From the NCBI GenBank assembly GCA_030646715.1, contig JAUSLJ010000008.1, positions 248,001-312,000 of the forward strand: DNA of 64,000 nucleotides. The letters are read 5' to 3'. The notes beneath the pieces are model-generated. The model was not told where the DNA came from, did no database searches, and saw only the letters and a program-made list of their open reading frames with translations. The DNA comes from Agitococcus sp. (GTDB lineage: Bacteria > Pseudomonadota > Gammaproteobacteria > Pseudomonadales > Moraxellaceae). Of the stretch, positions 43,301 through 53,051 are shown one piece after another. Numbering within the stretch: the first letter of the stretch is position 1; every line of letters starts with the position of its first letter. The translations under genes were made by a program, and so were the position numbers.

Positions 43301-44329
43301 CTGCCAAGCCACGCGCCCTTCTGCTCTGATCAAACCGCCTAATAATGTTCGCGCTTCTAAGGGTAAAAGTTGGATAGAATGCCAATCCGTTTCGGCATAA
43401 GCGCGATACTCACCTTGAGGATATAATTTTCCTTTTAAATCCGTGACTAAGCTCAGTACTAAACCTTTTTTATTACCACGAACAATTACTTGTCCATGCC
43501 TGCTAGAAAACTCTTGAGCAGCCAGCCAAGGTGATTGCACTTTTCCCCAACGCAGAGAGCCTTGATACGCTAATTGTGGATTTAAAACATTAACAGTGGT
43601 TTCCAAAGCTACGGGAAAACCTTTTGCCGCGACTAAATGTAGATTAAGTGCCGTAAAGTCACCGCTCAATGAAGTCCTTAAGGCTTTTAGCTGTTTTTGT
43701 TGCCAAAAGTTGGCTTGCAATAAGCCTTTGGCTTGTAGGGGATAATTATCCTTAAAATGTAATAAACCTGATAACTGTGTCGAAAATTTGGGGTGCTCTA
43801 AGATCAAAGCATGAATATCTAACTGAGTATGCAACCACTCTGCTTGTAAGCCGAGTCGGTTAATAGGGACAATAAAACCACGTTTATCAATCCAAGCATG
43901 GGTCAACTCACCGTCCGCCAAGATTAAACGAAAAGGTAAATTCAGATATTTGAGCTTCGTCGGTTTGAGATTAGGAGGGCCGATAAAGACCAAACTGACT
44001 TTATCGCCGCGTAAACGGTCAATAAAAACATCACCACTTAATAAGCCTGCCCATGTTAATTTCAGCTCTAAGGTTTCTGCATTGAGATAAAATATTTTGC
44101 CCGTAAAACGGAAATTTTTCAGGACTAGTCCATCACGTAACGAACCGCTAACTACCTCAAAACGCACTAATTTTTGCGATTGAACGATTTTTTCCAATAA
44201 CCAGCGTGAGCCACTGGCCGATGCCGCTAATAACACTAAGGTTAGCCACAAAGAAAATAGCAATACCAGTACCGCCACCGTTAGATGGGCACTGCTACGC
44301 CAAAGTATTTTTGCGGATTTTTTAAGCAT
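40313..44329 (-). CDS. tamB: Translocation and assembly module protein TamB
   Basis: The product is 1338 residues, in the range of TamB. An N-terminal membrane helix (HLTVAVLVLLFSLWLTLVLL) anchors it. The body is a long beta-helical repeat region with many short amphipathic strands. The C-terminal DUF490 (TamB) domain starts near NLRLQQQKQRGMQAIGEIKL and ends LYLEAVSSLESALDLFYNFK. It spans the periplasm and, with TamA, helps insert outer-membrane proteins or transport phospholipids. It lies 15 bases downstream of tamA, in one operon. Confidence 0.93.
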   Translation of the reverse strand: MLKKSAKILWRSSAHLTVAVLVLLFSLWLTLVLLAASASGSRWLLEKIVQSQKLVRFEVVSGSLRDGLVLKNFRFTGKIFYLNAETLELKLTWAGLLSGDVFIDRLRGDKVSLVFIGPPNLKPTKLKYLNLPFRLILADGELTHAWIDKRGFIVPINRLGLQAEWLHTQLDIHALILEHPKFSTQLSGLLHFKDNYPLQAKGLLQANFWQQKQLKALRTSLSGDFTALNLHLVAAKGFPVALETTVNVLNPQLAYQGSLRWGKVQSPWLAAQEFSSRHGQVIVRGNKKGLVLSLVTDLKGKLYPQGEYRAYAETDWHSIQLLPLEARTLLGGLIRAEGRVAWQKSITWDIASQWLNVVPSRQWPSTAPYLPLLTGQLQSKGLANHLGSDLTFKANWLNKETWQGHLVSKAWPWQFDEGQKLDAEWQNINRTLQGIGLLQSHHGNVSFNGAPERYNLNLNTRTTTAKTPEGLWQITGQGNKQQFNFANLDYQGIAGHLQADGQLFWPQGLAWQANVKLDDFKTASWLANWPAQLTGKTQSAGVWRSNQRQLNFTQTALQGELKSLPLQVSGDLSLDLTNAGQIPYFQAHQLVMDWDKNHLAVEGGFNKTWDVTIDNQLNDLSALDARLKGQLSGVVVVQGDKKTPALTLNLAGEALQFQQMAVSSLSVSGTLPELGAGAGFLQISAKNLMAANRVIPDFGLVMEGSRADHQLTWQMAADPVAAEGILLGALDNDFNWQGESQAGTVNVGDFSWQLTAPFAVNWQQLAKHITLAPHCWLAEKAQLCSQDNLEASPQAAHAHFDLSQLEISRLSAVFPEGLAWKGALQGNAEMNWQVNQPPELKLELITDNGAIGLSRDDDEPLTLPYHQLRLAANTEADNQIKFRFDMQAPNMGQGYVEARIKPDEKPYTINGAMLLEKVNLAILKPFLPAMQHLAGEMNLSGGLSGPINQPDFYGEFSLTGGEAQAKNTPINLTNTAITASIRGKEAAITGQLNSGEGLAKLGGKIDWSGDEPVMNLHVMGDKLEFKQKPLFKAKISPDLNVQVKPYYVDIKGKATVEDAVLRPQTLSDKAVALSPDVRVIDLNATDRLKIAKVMRQWDINADIDLLLADNVLFQGFGLNSKLTGNIRLQQQKQRGMQAIGEIKLDKEAKYEAYGQNLQIRRGNLLFAGSIAQPAVDIEAIKEIDSKIVGVRVEGRANAPTLTLFADTAMTQDEMLGYLLLGRPLYQEGQLNLGGGGNDSALLASAALSFGIKGGQGIAGDIGNAIGVKNVTLDAEGSGDDTRFTVSGYLSPRLYLRYGVGVFTPVNKVTLRYKLNQSLYLEAVSSLESALDLFYNFKF

Positions 44330-44344
44330 ATTAGGCTGACACGT

Positions 44345-46153
44345 TTATAACGCGGGTCCCATAAAAAAATGAATACGTGGACTTGGACTATCTTCAGAAA
44401 TACCCCAAGCAACATCCAAACGCACAGGACCGACGGGTGATATCCAACGCACGCCAACTCCCGTTCCCACTTTTAAGCCTTCACTCACTGCATCAAAGGC
44501 ATTTCCTGTATCAACAAAAGTCGCTAGTCGCCAATGAGGTGTTAATTTATAAGTGTATTCGGTGCTGGCAGACACTAAATTACTCGCGCCAACCACTACG
44601 CCAGAGCTATCTCGCGGCGACAAACTTTTATAGTCATAACCCCGAACACTTTGGTCGCCCCCTGCATAAAATCGCATATTGAGTGGCACTTGCTCAAAAT
44701 CACTACTCAAAATAGAGCCAACATCGGCACGCAAACCTACTTGATGTCTATCGGCATAAGTGCGTAATAATCGCCAACCTGCTCGGAGTGAAAGTAGATC
44801 GGCATCGGATAATACCTCAGGGGAAGCAAATTCCATTTGATAATATTGCCGATCACCGCTCGTTGGGTCGGTTTTACTGCCTTTAGTGCGTACTCGACTG
44901 ATAGCATAACCCGGTAATAATAAATCACTCTGCCCTGTTTCACCGTTAGTTTTACTATAGGACTCTCGGCTCCAGCGAATAGATTCGTTAGTTTGCCAGC
45001 CGCTTTCGCGTTTTTTTTGTCGCTCGACACCCAATATGGCATTTTTGGTGATAGTGCCGCTATCAATATCCTCACGTTTAAAACCTGCAATAATTTGCAA
45101 GGTGTCATTAATGGGATGTCGCCACGGAATACCATAGCGAAAATCCATCGACTGCCGTACTTGTGATAATTCGCTGGTGATTTCAATACTATGGCCTTTT
45201 TCATTCAATAGTGGCCGCCGCCATGCAACGCTTAATCGAGCACCAATATCCGTCGCATACCCGATACCCAAATCAAACTGATTCGGTTTATCCGCCGCCA
45301 ATGTCACATTAACAGGAATTTCTTTACTGGCTGCGGTAGGGTCAGGATCAGCACGGACACGAACTTCATTAAAATAACGACTATCGAGCAAGGCTCTATT
45401 AAATTTAATAATTTTTTCCGCTTCATAGGGCTCACCTTCATCAAAAGGTGCTAATTGGTGCAACAGTGAAAGCTTTAAAGGTAAGGGTTGATTTTCTTGT
45501 TGGGCATTAAAAAACACTTGGCCAAACCGATAACGTTCACCGCTATCATAGTCTAAGACGATGTCGGCGGTTTGCGGTGGTTGGGTGATGGTGACTTTAT
45601 TGCTTGTCCACTTACCATCAAAATAACCACGCTCTAAGGCTAAATTTTGCACCTGCGATTTAATATTCTCGTAACGCCCGTGATGAAAAATTTCACCTTC
45701 TTTTAACGGTAAAATTTCTAATAATGCGGTAAAAGCAATGTCATTACTCGCCCCACCTTCATAATGTAAACTCAAGTCCTTAATAATGATGGGGGCATTA
45801 GCTTTCACAGTAACAATTAACTGATTTTTTTCACGACGAAATTGCGCATCAGTTTGATAATAACCCACAGCTTCTGAAGCTTCGCGCACCGACTTCCGCA
45901 AGCGTACTAAAGTTTCGCGCCAACTATTTAAGTCTTCTTCACTTAGCTCACCAATATAGGCTTCAATATTGGCTTTTAGCTCACCCGTTACACCATCCAC
46001 GCGTAAAGTGACTTCTTTGCTGGTGTCTTTGGTCAGTTTGGTTAATTTAGTGACATAATTTTCTGGGGCAGTAAAATCATCAACCTCTTTTTTAGCAATG
46101 GCATTGCAACTATAAGTAAAGGTTATGATAAAAACATAAGGCCATAGACGCAT
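44345..46153 (-). CDS. tamA: Outer-membrane assembly factor TamA (Omp85 family)
   Basis: The product is 602 residues from the ATG at 46153, giving a signal peptide (MRLWPYVFIITFTYSCNAIA); an upstream TTG at 46177 is less likely. Three POTRA domains fill roughly residues 30-265 (VKANAPIIIKDLSLHYEGGA, DYDSGERYRFGQVFFNAQQE). The C-terminal Omp85 barrel contains MRFYAGGDQSVRGYDYKSLS, the conserved VRGY motif, and ends PSPRIHFFMGPAL. It cooperates with TamB. Confidence 0.93.
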   Translation of the reverse strand: MRLWPYVFIITFTYSCNAIAKKEVDDFTAPENYVTKLTKLTKDTSKEVTLRVDGVTGELKANIEAYIGELSEEDLNSWRETLVRLRKSVREASEAVGYYQTDAQFRREKNQLIVTVKANAPIIIKDLSLHYEGGASNDIAFTALLEILPLKEGEIFHHGRYENIKSQVQNLALERGYFDGKWTSNKVTITQPPQTADIVLDYDSGERYRFGQVFFNAQQENQPLPLKLSLLHQLAPFDEGEPYEAEKIIKFNRALLDSRYFNEVRVRADPDPTAASKEIPVNVTLAADKPNQFDLGIGYATDIGARLSVAWRRPLLNEKGHSIEITSELSQVRQSMDFRYGIPWRHPINDTLQIIAGFKREDIDSGTITKNAILGVERQKKRESGWQTNESIRWSRESYSKTNGETGQSDLLLPGYAISRVRTKGSKTDPTSGDRQYYQMEFASPEVLSDADLLSLRAGWRLLRTYADRHQVGLRADVGSILSSDFEQVPLNMRFYAGGDQSVRGYDYKSLSPRDSSGVVVGASNLVSASTEYTYKLTPHWRLATFVDTGNAFDAVSEGLKVGTGVGVRWISPVGPVRLDVAWGISEDSPSPRIHFFMGPAL

Positions 46154-46425
46154 TACGCCATCCCAAAAACGAAGCAAAAACGAATAGTACCGATTTTTTC
46201 AACACTTACAGCAAAAAATGCACGTTAAATTACAAAACATTGATGGTACAACACGCTATTGAGCGCAAAAACAGTATTTCCTATTGTTTGTAGATAATGA
46301 TAGCCTCTGCCGTGACCAGCAAAAAGTAAAAAACAGAGACTCTTTTTGATGTCCACTTGCTAAAATTCAACTAAAACAGTGGGTTGTACCCCTTGCTTGC
46401 ATATAAAAATTTTTGAGAAATAACC

Positions 46426-48306
46426 ATGCATAATCAGTTTGACTTACTCAAAACAAAACGCTTTTTACCTTTTTTTTGCACCCAATTTTTAGGGGCGTTT
46501 AACGATAACGTTTTTAAACAAAGCTTAATTATTTTATTGGCTTTTAATGCTGCCAGTATGACCACGCTCTCACCGAGCATCTTGGCTAATTTATGCGCAG
46601 GTTTATTTATTTTACCGTTCTTTTTATTCTCCGCCACCGCTGGCCAACTTGCGGACAAATACGAAAAAACCCTACTTATTAAAATTATTAAAGCCTGTGA
46701 AGTCGGTATTATGTTGATTGCCGCGATTGGTTTTCATTTTCAGCAATTACCTTTACTACTTATCGCCTTATTTTTAATGGGTGTCCACTCTAGCGCGTTC
46801 GGGCCCATTAAATATGCGATTTTGCCGCAAACCTTAACAAAAAATGAATTAGTCGGTGGTAATGCTTTAGTTGAAACAGGTACTTCGTTAGCCATTTTAA
46901 TTGGTTCGATGTTAGGTGGTTTTTTAATTGCCCTTAAACCCGATGGCCGTGAATTTGTTTCTTGGGCAGTATTAATGATTGCCATCATTGGCTTTCTCGT
47001 CAGTTGGAAAATTCCCAAAGCAGAATCTGCAAATAAAAACTTAATTATTAATTGGAACCCTTTCACTGAAACGTGGCGTAATTTTATCTTTATTAGTCAA
47101 AATCGTACTGTTTTATTATCGATTATGGGGATTTCTTGGTTTTGGTTTTATGGCGCGACGTTTTTAACGCAAATCCCTAATTACACTAAACAAGTCTTAG
47201 GCGGCGACGAACACGTTGTCACCTTCTTGTTGACGATTTTTTCGGTGGGGATTGGTTTAGGCTCATTACTATGCGAAAGATTATCAGACAAAAAAGTTGA
47301 ACTCGGTTTAGTGCCGTTTGGCTCAATTGGTTTAACGTGTTTTGGTGTTGATTTATATTTTGCTACGCATGGTTTACAACCTGAAACGACAACAACTTTT
47401 CTAGTCTTTATTCAAAATCCCATACATTATCGAGTGATATTTGACTTACTCGGCATTGGTATTTTTGGTGGCTTTTATATTGTGCCTTTATATGCACTGG
47501 TGCAAAGTCGCTCCGAACCTAGTCACCGCGCACGCACCATTGCAGGCAATAATATTGTTAATGCCTTTTTTATGGTGTTTTCAGCGATATTAGCCGTTAT
47601 TTTATTAAACGTATTTCACTTTAGTATTTCTGAATTATTTTTAGCCACTGCGGTATTAAGTGCGATTGTCTCAATTTATATTTATACCTTAGTGCCCGAA
47701 TTTTTTATGCGCTTTTTGATCTGGATATTTATGAGTTTCTTTTATAAAGTTAAAAAGACCCATACTCATCATATTCCCGATGAAGGTGCGTGTGTATTAG
47801 TGTGTAATCATGTCAGTTTTTATGATGCTTTAATATTGGCAACTGCTATTCGTCGTCCGCCACGTTTTGTTATGTATCACACGATATTTAAAACACCGAT
47901 TTTAGGATTTATTTTTAGAACGGCGAAAGCGATTCCCATTGCCCCGATGAAAGAAGATCCTGTGTTATTAGAAAAAGCCTACGCTGATATTGCTCAAGCC
48001 TTAAAGGATGGTGAAATCGTCTTTATCTTTCCAGAAGGCCGAATTACTGATAATGGCGAGATGTACCCTTTCCGCAGTGGTATAACCCGTATTTTACGAG
48101 ACACGCCTGTGCCTGTGATTCCGATTGCCTTACGCGGTATGTGGGGCAGTATTAGCAGCCGTAAAAATGGTGCGGCATTTCAGAAATTGCCACGACGTTT
48201 ACGTTCGTCTGTGGAAGTGAATGTCGGTGAAGCGATTCAACCTGAACACGTGACACCTGAGTTATTGCAAGAAAAGGTGTTGGCGTTACGAGGTGATTGG
48301 AAGTAA
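46426..48306 (+). CDS. MFS transporter fused to a 1-acylglycerol-3-phosphate acyltransferase domain
   Basis: The product is 626 residues. Residues 1-420 form a 12-helix MFS domain of the LplT type: FFCTQFLGAFNDNVFKQSLI (conserved lysophospholipid transporter start), SATAGQLADKYEKTL. Residues 430-626 are PlsC-like: CVLVCNHVSFYDALILATAI has the NHxxxxD catalytic motif, and IVFIFPEGRITDNGEMYPFR has the EGR substrate motif. It lacks the acyl-ACP synthetase domain seen in longer MFS-PlsC-Aas proteins. It would flip lysophospholipid inward and reacylate it. Confidence 0.88.
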   Translation: MHNQFDLLKTKRFLPFFCTQFLGAFNDNVFKQSLIILLAFNAASMTTLSPSILANLCAGLFILPFFLFSATAGQLADKYEKTLLIKIIKACEVGIMLIAAIGFHFQQLPLLLIALFLMGVHSSAFGPIKYAILPQTLTKNELVGGNALVETGTSLAILIGSMLGGFLIALKPDGREFVSWAVLMIAIIGFLVSWKIPKAESANKNLIINWNPFTETWRNFIFISQNRTVLLSIMGISWFWFYGATFLTQIPNYTKQVLGGDEHVVTFLLTIFSVGIGLGSLLCERLSDKKVELGLVPFGSIGLTCFGVDLYFATHGLQPETTTTFLVFIQNPIHYRVIFDLLGIGIFGGFYIVPLYALVQSRSEPSHRARTIAGNNIVNAFFMVFSAILAVILLNVFHFSISELFLATAVLSAIVSIYIYTLVPEFFMRFLIWIFMSFFYKVKKTHTHHIPDEGACVLVCNHVSFYDALILATAIRRPPRFVMYHTIFKTPILGFIFRTAKAIPIAPMKEDPVLLEKAYADIAQALKDGEIVFIFPEGRITDNGEMYPFRSGITRILRDTPVPVIPIALRGMWGSISSRKNGAAFQKLPRRLRSSVEVNVGEAIQPEHVTPELLQEKVLALRGDWK

Positions 48307-48321
48307 ATAAATCCCCTCTAA

Positions 48322-48377
48322 CTCCCCCTTTGCCAAAGGGGAGTACATTTAAATAGCCTTCCCTTTAGAAAGGAAGG
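48322..48377. terminator. Two hairpins between convergent genes
   Basis: The first stem is CTCCCC..AAAGGGGAG (48322-48343), the second CCTTCCCTTT / AAAGGAAGG (48357-48377). Both are near-perfect palindromes with short loops in the gap between the MFS fusion and the FMN reductase, which converge here. They probably end both transcripts. Confidence 0.6.
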
Positions 48378-48394
48378 TTGGCAGATAATTTCTT

Positions 48395-48958
48395 TTATTT
48401 TCCCTGAGTAAACTGCGCGAAGCCTTGCAGAAAATCGCGCAGTAATTTAAGTGTTGCCTCGTCATGTATTTCACCGTTGGCATCAACCAATTGATGCGCT
48501 TTAGACACCATCAACCGACCACCTGCCCACTGCCGTGTGCCTAATGTCCTAAGCACTGGCAACCACGCACTCTGAGCCAAAATAGTACCAAAAGCACTCG
48601 GCGAAGCACCAAGAACTGCAACGGGACGATTATTAAAGACAGCCGAAATATCGGCAGGTGGACGTGATAACCAATCAATAGCGTTTTTAAATACACCAGG
48701 AATGCTGTTGTTATATTCTGGTGAAGCCAGCAACAAGCCATCGTTAGCAAGAATACGTGCTTTGAGATCACGAACGGCTTGTGGCAAACCTTCTTGCTCT
48801 TCTAAATCACCATCATACAGAGGGATACCATGCAAGGTGGCGACTTCCAGCTCAATATCAGAGCCAATCATAGATTGCATTGTTCGTAGTAAAACCGTAT
48901 TGAAGGACTGGCGGCGCAAACTACCAGAAATACCCAGAATTTTGATGGGAGCGGACAT
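48395..48958 (-). CDS. NADPH-dependent FMN reductase
   Basis: The product is 187 residues from the ATG at 48958 (AAGGAA 8 nt upstream). IKILGISGSLRRQSFNTVLL is the flavodoxin-type phosphate loop. LLLASPEYNNSIPGVFKNAI, then DWLSRPP, is the conserved flavin-binding loop of the ChrR/ArsH-like family, and GASPSAFGTILAQSAWLPVL follows. Such enzymes reduce quinones, chromate or free FMN. The 206-residue frame from 49015 starts before any ribosome site. Confidence 0.88.
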   Translation of the reverse strand: MSAPIKILGISGSLRRQSFNTVLLRTMQSMIGSDIELEVATLHGIPLYDGDLEEQEGLPQAVRDLKARILANDGLLLASPEYNNSIPGVFKNAIDWLSRPPADISAVFNNRPVAVLGASPSAFGTILAQSAWLPVLRTLGTRQWAGGRLMVSKAHQLVDANGEIHDEATLKLLRDFLQGFAQFTQGK

Positions 48959-49159
48959 GATGAAGTTCCTTTTCTCAGTGAAATTAATGTATTGATATAC
49001 AGACGACTCATTCATCTTAGGACAAGCAGGCGTTATTTGCAGTAAAGTTCGCTGTTAGCTGCCAGTATGATGTAACGGCTGGTTTCTATAACAGGACAGG
49101 TAAACTCAAACAAAAGGTTTGCATTTATGTTTCCCGTGTTGCTACTGATTTAGCGAGTA

Positions 49160-50024
49160 TTATGGAGCATATAAATCCATGTCCACACTACATTTAAATT
49201 GTGCTAATTGTAATATCGACTCTTTCGACAATGAAAATTGATAGGGCATAGCCAAATATCCAGTCCCCACCAAGGAAAAGCTGACACGATAATCCAGTAA
49301 CAGCGGTATAAATTGCTCATAACGTGGCATTAATTGCGACAAAATGGCCTGAATATGAATAGCCAGCGGTTGCCCTTTTTCAATACCTGAATCAACCTTC
49401 AAGTGAGTAGTGGGCAAACGGCGAGGCTGTTGGCCTTCTGCTACAGGTTGTTTTGGAAACCAAATATCACCCTGACTGCGACTACGTACATTGGGTGGCA
49501 AACCCGTAAGTCGTCAACTGTTCTGTGGAATGGCCTGTAGACTCAATAATCAAATAAGCATATTCATCTGCCGTTCTTTCATTTTCTGCCACTGGGAATA
49601 TTTGACTATAGGTAAAGTCATGCCCGTCATCAGGCTGTTTATAGGCGTAATATTGAAAATTGGCACGATGCTGCGCAAGCTGTTGAATGTTGCTTTCATT
49701 TAAATGAAACCCATAACCTTGAAACCCTTCACCATGCGTGACCAAATGCAAAGTACGCTCGAACTGTAGCGGTACTAAAAACAAGCTCCTTTGATATGGG
49801 CAAGCCAAGAAGCGTTCTATCGCTTCATTCCAATAAAGATTCTCCTCCTGATGTTCGCAGAAACGAATGCACATTTGCTGGAACTGGTAACGGTCTTCCC
49901 CAACCTCTCCCTGATTCCATGCAGTGGCACGCGTTAAATGATAATCTTTCACTAACTGATGTGCGTCACCCTCTCCTGTTAAAGTAAAATAATGATAACT
50001 ATACGATTTTTGTTGATTTGACAC
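49160..50024 (-). pseudogene. Two-domain DUF4279-type protein split by a frameshift
   Basis: Two overlapping frames belong together. The first (50024 to 49482, starting MSNQQKSYSYHYFTLTGEGD) carries one DUF4279-like repeat and the beginning of a second (ADEYAYLIIESTGHSTEQLT). The second (49501 to 49160) continues with PPNVRSRSQGDIWFPKQPVA to SKESILQLAQFKCSVDMDLY. At AAA/TTT 49500-49502 removing one base turns TYGFATQ into TYGLPPNVRSRS, joining them into about 285 residues. Each half contains the late-domain pattern with a Gln/Leu-rich strand (ESNIQQLAQHRANFQYYAY and ESILQLAQFKCSVDMDLYA). Function unknown. Confidence 0.72.
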
Positions 50025-50118
50025 TGTAGCACTCCTTCAGCCTAATCTTTGATCAACCCTTTTTTCTTAATTTCAACTCATCGTAAAATCACGTTGGAAT
50101 TAGCACAAAAAATCACCC

Positions 50119-51039
50119 TCACGAATGCACTTTCACTCCTTCTGGCAAGGTCGGGGCAATAAGACGTTCACCCTGAAAACCTTTCACCCCGCCAAAATGC
50201 TCCCCTGCATTCCACAGCCGAGTGTATTCAATCACTTCATCTTGAGTACGAGCAACAAAATTCCACCACAACAAAATATCTTCTTTAAAGGGTTCACCAC
50301 CAATCAATAACAACCGCGTTGCGCCTGTACTTTGCATATTCAGTTCAGTACGACCAATCCCTAAATCAAGCAAGACTCCTGCCGTCAGAATTTCTCCCAT
50401 GACGACCGCTTCGCCTTCCAATACCAACACGCCATATTCAAAATCGGGATTAAGCGATAATTGTGTTGTCGCAGCTTCGTTCGCGGTGAAATCCATAGCA
50501 ACTAATGGCGTATAAACTTCTGTTGGCGCACGCTCACCCAATGCTTCACCCACCAATAAGGTCACACGAAAACCATCTTGCAGAATCACGGGCAAATCAG
50601 GGTAATGCTGAAAAGCAGGCTGGCAATAACGATGTTCGTTAGGCAAAGCAATCCAGAATTGTGCGAGTTGCAAACGAGAAGAATGTTGTGCGGGTGACTC
50701 TTCGGAATGCGAAATGCCACGTCCTGCAGTCATTAAATTGACTTGATTCGGACGAATCACTTGCTCAAAGCCAAGACTGTCACGATGCAATACTTCGCCT
50801 TCAATCATCCATGTAAAGGTTTGCAATCCCGTATGAGGATGTGGGCCAACGCGCATACCCTCACCATTGCCAATATCCATCGGCCCTGCATGGTCAAGAA
50901 AACACCACGCGCCAATCATGCGTTTTTGTCGATTGGGCAAAGCCCGACGAATCATCATACCCGTACCGAGTTCGGTTAATTTAGCTGGCAGGCGTTGCAG
51001 CATTGGCTCATTTGCTGGATGTAATTCTACATTGTTCAT
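50119..51039 (-). CDS. Pirin family protein
   Basis: The product is 306 residues. FLDHAGPMDIGNGEGMRVGP, then HPHTGLQTFTWMIEGEVLHR and DSLGFEQVIRPNQVNLMTAG, followed by RGISHSEES, are the metal-binding cupin motifs of pirins (His and Glu ligands). The C-terminal cupin ends FVARTQDEVIEYTRLWNAGE. Bacterial pirins can act as quercetin dioxygenases or redox sensors. GGAGAGC precedes the ATG. Confidence 0.93.
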   Translation of the reverse strand: MNNVELHPANEPMLQRLPAKLTELGTGMMIRRALPNRQKRMIGAWCFLDHAGPMDIGNGEGMRVGPHPHTGLQTFTWMIEGEVLHRDSLGFEQVIRPNQVNLMTAGRGISHSEESPAQHSSRLQLAQFWIALPNEHRYCQPAFQHYPDLPVILQDGFRVTLLVGEALGERAPTEVYTPLVAMDFTANEAATTQLSLNPDFEYGVLVLEGEAVVMGEILTAGVLLDLGIGRTELNMQSTGATRLLLIGGEPFKEDILLWWNFVARTQDEVIEYTRLWNAGEHFGGVKGFQGERLIAPTLPEGVKVHS

Positions 51040-51132
51040 GGATGCTCTCCTTAAATACAGTGAATACCATAAATCATAGCTGCAATCCCTTCGGCAAGTA
51101 CGTCCACTGCAAAAAATAGAATTTAACTCCCG

Positions 51133-51172
51133 TTTTTACATCTTTTTTACACCCTGCTCTCGACTTTATACA
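51133..51172 (+). promoter_or_regulatory. KdpE-box-like promoter of the kdp operon
   Basis: The sequence TTTTTACATCTTTTTTACAC (from 51133) closely matches the KdpE-binding site of E. coli kdpFABC (TTTTTATACTTTTTTTACAC), including the CCC and G after it. A possible -10 is TATACA at 51167-51172. It lies about 60 bp before kdpF, so phosphorylated KdpE should activate the operon under low potassium. Confidence 0.68.
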
Positions 51173-51231
51173 TCGTCTTTACATGCCATTTTTTACACTG
51201 ACCTTTGTCTATCAACACTTAAGGTCATGTG

Positions 51232-51321
51232 ATGAACTCCCTTTATCTGCTCACAGGCAGTATTGCCATCTTACTGCTGATTTATTTGGTTTATGCCCTC
51301 TTGAATCCAGAGGATTTTTAA
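51232..51321 (+). CDS. kdpF: KdpF, small subunit of the potassium ATPase
   Basis: The product is 29 residues. [20 protein letters not shown] forms a single membrane helix, and the end YALLNPEDF is the typical KdpF tail. The stop lies three bases before the kdpA ATG. KdpF stabilises the KdpABC complex. It is too short for most ORF tracks. Confidence 0.9.
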   Translation: MNSLYLLTGSIAILLLIYLVYALLNPEDF

Positions 51322-51323
51322 TC

Positions 51324-53051
51324 ATGGCGACCAATATTATCTTGCAAGTCGGTTTATATCTCTTGTTACTGTGCTTACTCACCAAGCCGATGGGTTTATG
51401 GATTAACACGGTAATGACGGGTGAAAAACATCTCCTCAGTCGTATCGGTGAGCCTGTAGAACGATTCTTTTATAAATTGGCAGGTGTTAACGCTAACAAC
51501 GAAATGACTTGGAAACATTACACCATCGCCTTAATGAGCTTCAATATATTAGGCGTGATAGTGGTTTTTTTACTGCAAAAGCTACAACTCGCGTTACCGC
51601 TAAACCCACAACAGTTTGCCAACATTAGCACCGACTCCGCGTTTAATACCGCTATTAGCTTTGTTACCAATACCAATTGGCAAGGTTATGGTGGTGAAAC
51701 GACAATGAGCTATTTCAGTCAAATGCTCGGACTGGCGGTACAAAATTTCTTTTCTGCGGCAACGGGTATTGTTGTTGTTATTGCGTTGATTCGTGGCTTT
51801 GCCCGTCATTCTAGCCAAACGATTGGTAATTTTTGGGTGGATGTCACGCGTAGTACCTTGTATTTGTTATTACCCTTGTCGTTGTTACTGGCCGTGATTT
51901 TTATGAGCCAAGGCGTGATTCAAAACTTTGATACCTACCAAAACATATCGACGCTAAGTAATGGCACGCAAACTCTAGCAATGGGCCCTGTCGCTTCACA
52001 AGAAGCCATCAAAATGCTCGGTACCAACGGCGGTGGTTTTTTTAATGTCAATTCCGCACATCCGTTTGAAAACCCGACACCGTTGGTTAACTTTTTGCAA
52101 ATGTTAGCAATTTTTATTATTCCTGCGGGCTTGTGTTATGCCTTTGGTGTGATGGTTGGCGACCGTCGCCAAGGTTGGGCAATTTTTAGTGCCATGATGT
52201 TGCTGTTTATCGCTTTTTTAAGCGTAGAAATTGTCGCGGAACAACAAGGTAATCCTTTACTCACGACCGCTGGTGCTGACCAACAATTATCCGCCTTACA
52301 AACGGGCGGTAATATGGAAGGCAAAGAAGCTCGTTTTGGTATTGTTGCTTCGGCTTTGTTTACCACGATTACTACTGCCGCTTCTTGTGGTGCAGTGAAT
52401 GCCATGCACGATTCTTTAACCCCTCTTGGCGGTTTAGTACCAATCGCACTGATGCAATTAGGCGAACTGGTGTTTGGCGGTGTCGGTTCGGGCTTATATA
52501 CCATGCTGATCTACGCACTATTAGCCGTGTTTATTGCAGGTTTAATGATTGGTCGCACCCCTGAATATTTGGGTAAAAAAATCGAAGTCTTTGAAATGAA
52601 AATGACCGCTGTCATTATTTTGATGACTCCTTTGCTGGTATTGGCAGGTACAGCCATTGCCGTGACCTCGCCTCTAGGCACAGCGGGTATTGCCAATCCT
52701 GCGGCGCATGGTTTTAGCGAAATTCTTTATGCCTTTTCCTCGGCAGCTAATAACAACGGTAGTGCTTTTGCGGGTCTGTCAGCTAACACACCGTTTTATA
52801 ACATCATGTTAGCGATTGCCATGTGGTTTGGACGGTTTGGCATCATCATCCCTGTACTCGCTATTGCTGGCTCACTGGCCGCTAAAAAACGTTTACAAGC
52901 GGGTGCAGGCACGATGCCGACCCATGATGTGCTGTTTATTTTTCTGTTAATTGGCACAGTGTTACTGATTGGCGCACTGACGTATGTCCCTGCCTTAGCC
53001 CTTGGCCCTGTCATTGAACACCTGTTATTAACAAGTGGGAGCGTGCTGTAA
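51324..53051 (+). CDS. kdpA: Potassium-transporting ATPase subunit KdpA
   Basis: The product is 575 residues from the ATG at 51324. [60 protein letters not shown] and [20 protein letters not shown] are the four selectivity-filter (P-loop) regions. Ten membrane helices are expected. It is the K+ channel-like subunit of the Kdp pump. It overlaps kdpB by one base. Confidence 0.97.
   Translation: MATNIILQVGLYLLLLCLLTKPMGLWINTVMTGEKHLLSRIGEPVERFFYKLAGVNANNEMTWKHYTIALMSFNILGVIVVFLLQKLQLALPLNPQQFANISTDSAFNTAISFVTNTNWQGYGGETTMSYFSQMLGLAVQNFFSAATGIVVVIALIRGFARHSSQTIGNFWVDVTRSTLYLLLPLSLLLAVIFMSQGVIQNFDTYQNISTLSNGTQTLAMGPVASQEAIKMLGTNGGGFFNVNSAHPFENPTPLVNFLQMLAIFIIPAGLCYAFGVMVGDRRQGWAIFSAMMLLFIAFLSVEIVAEQQGNPLLTTAGADQQLSALQTGGNMEGKEARFGIVASALFTTITTAASCGAVNAMHDSLTPLGGLVPIALMQLGELVFGGVGSGLYTMLIYALLAVFIAGLMIGRTPEYLGKKIEVFEMKMTAVIILMTPLLVLAGTAIAVTSPLGTAGIANPAAHGFSEILYAFSSAANNNGSAFAGLSANTPFYNIMLAIAMWFGRFGIIIPVLAIAGSLAAKKRLQAGAGTMPTHDVLFIFLLIGTVLLIGALTYVPALALGPVIEHLLLTSGSVL

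Noticed and set aside
51183-51323. Longer kdpA starting at 51183
   Set aside because: The extension overlaps the intact kdpF gene in another frame, and the ATG at 51324 gives the normal KdpA N-terminus.
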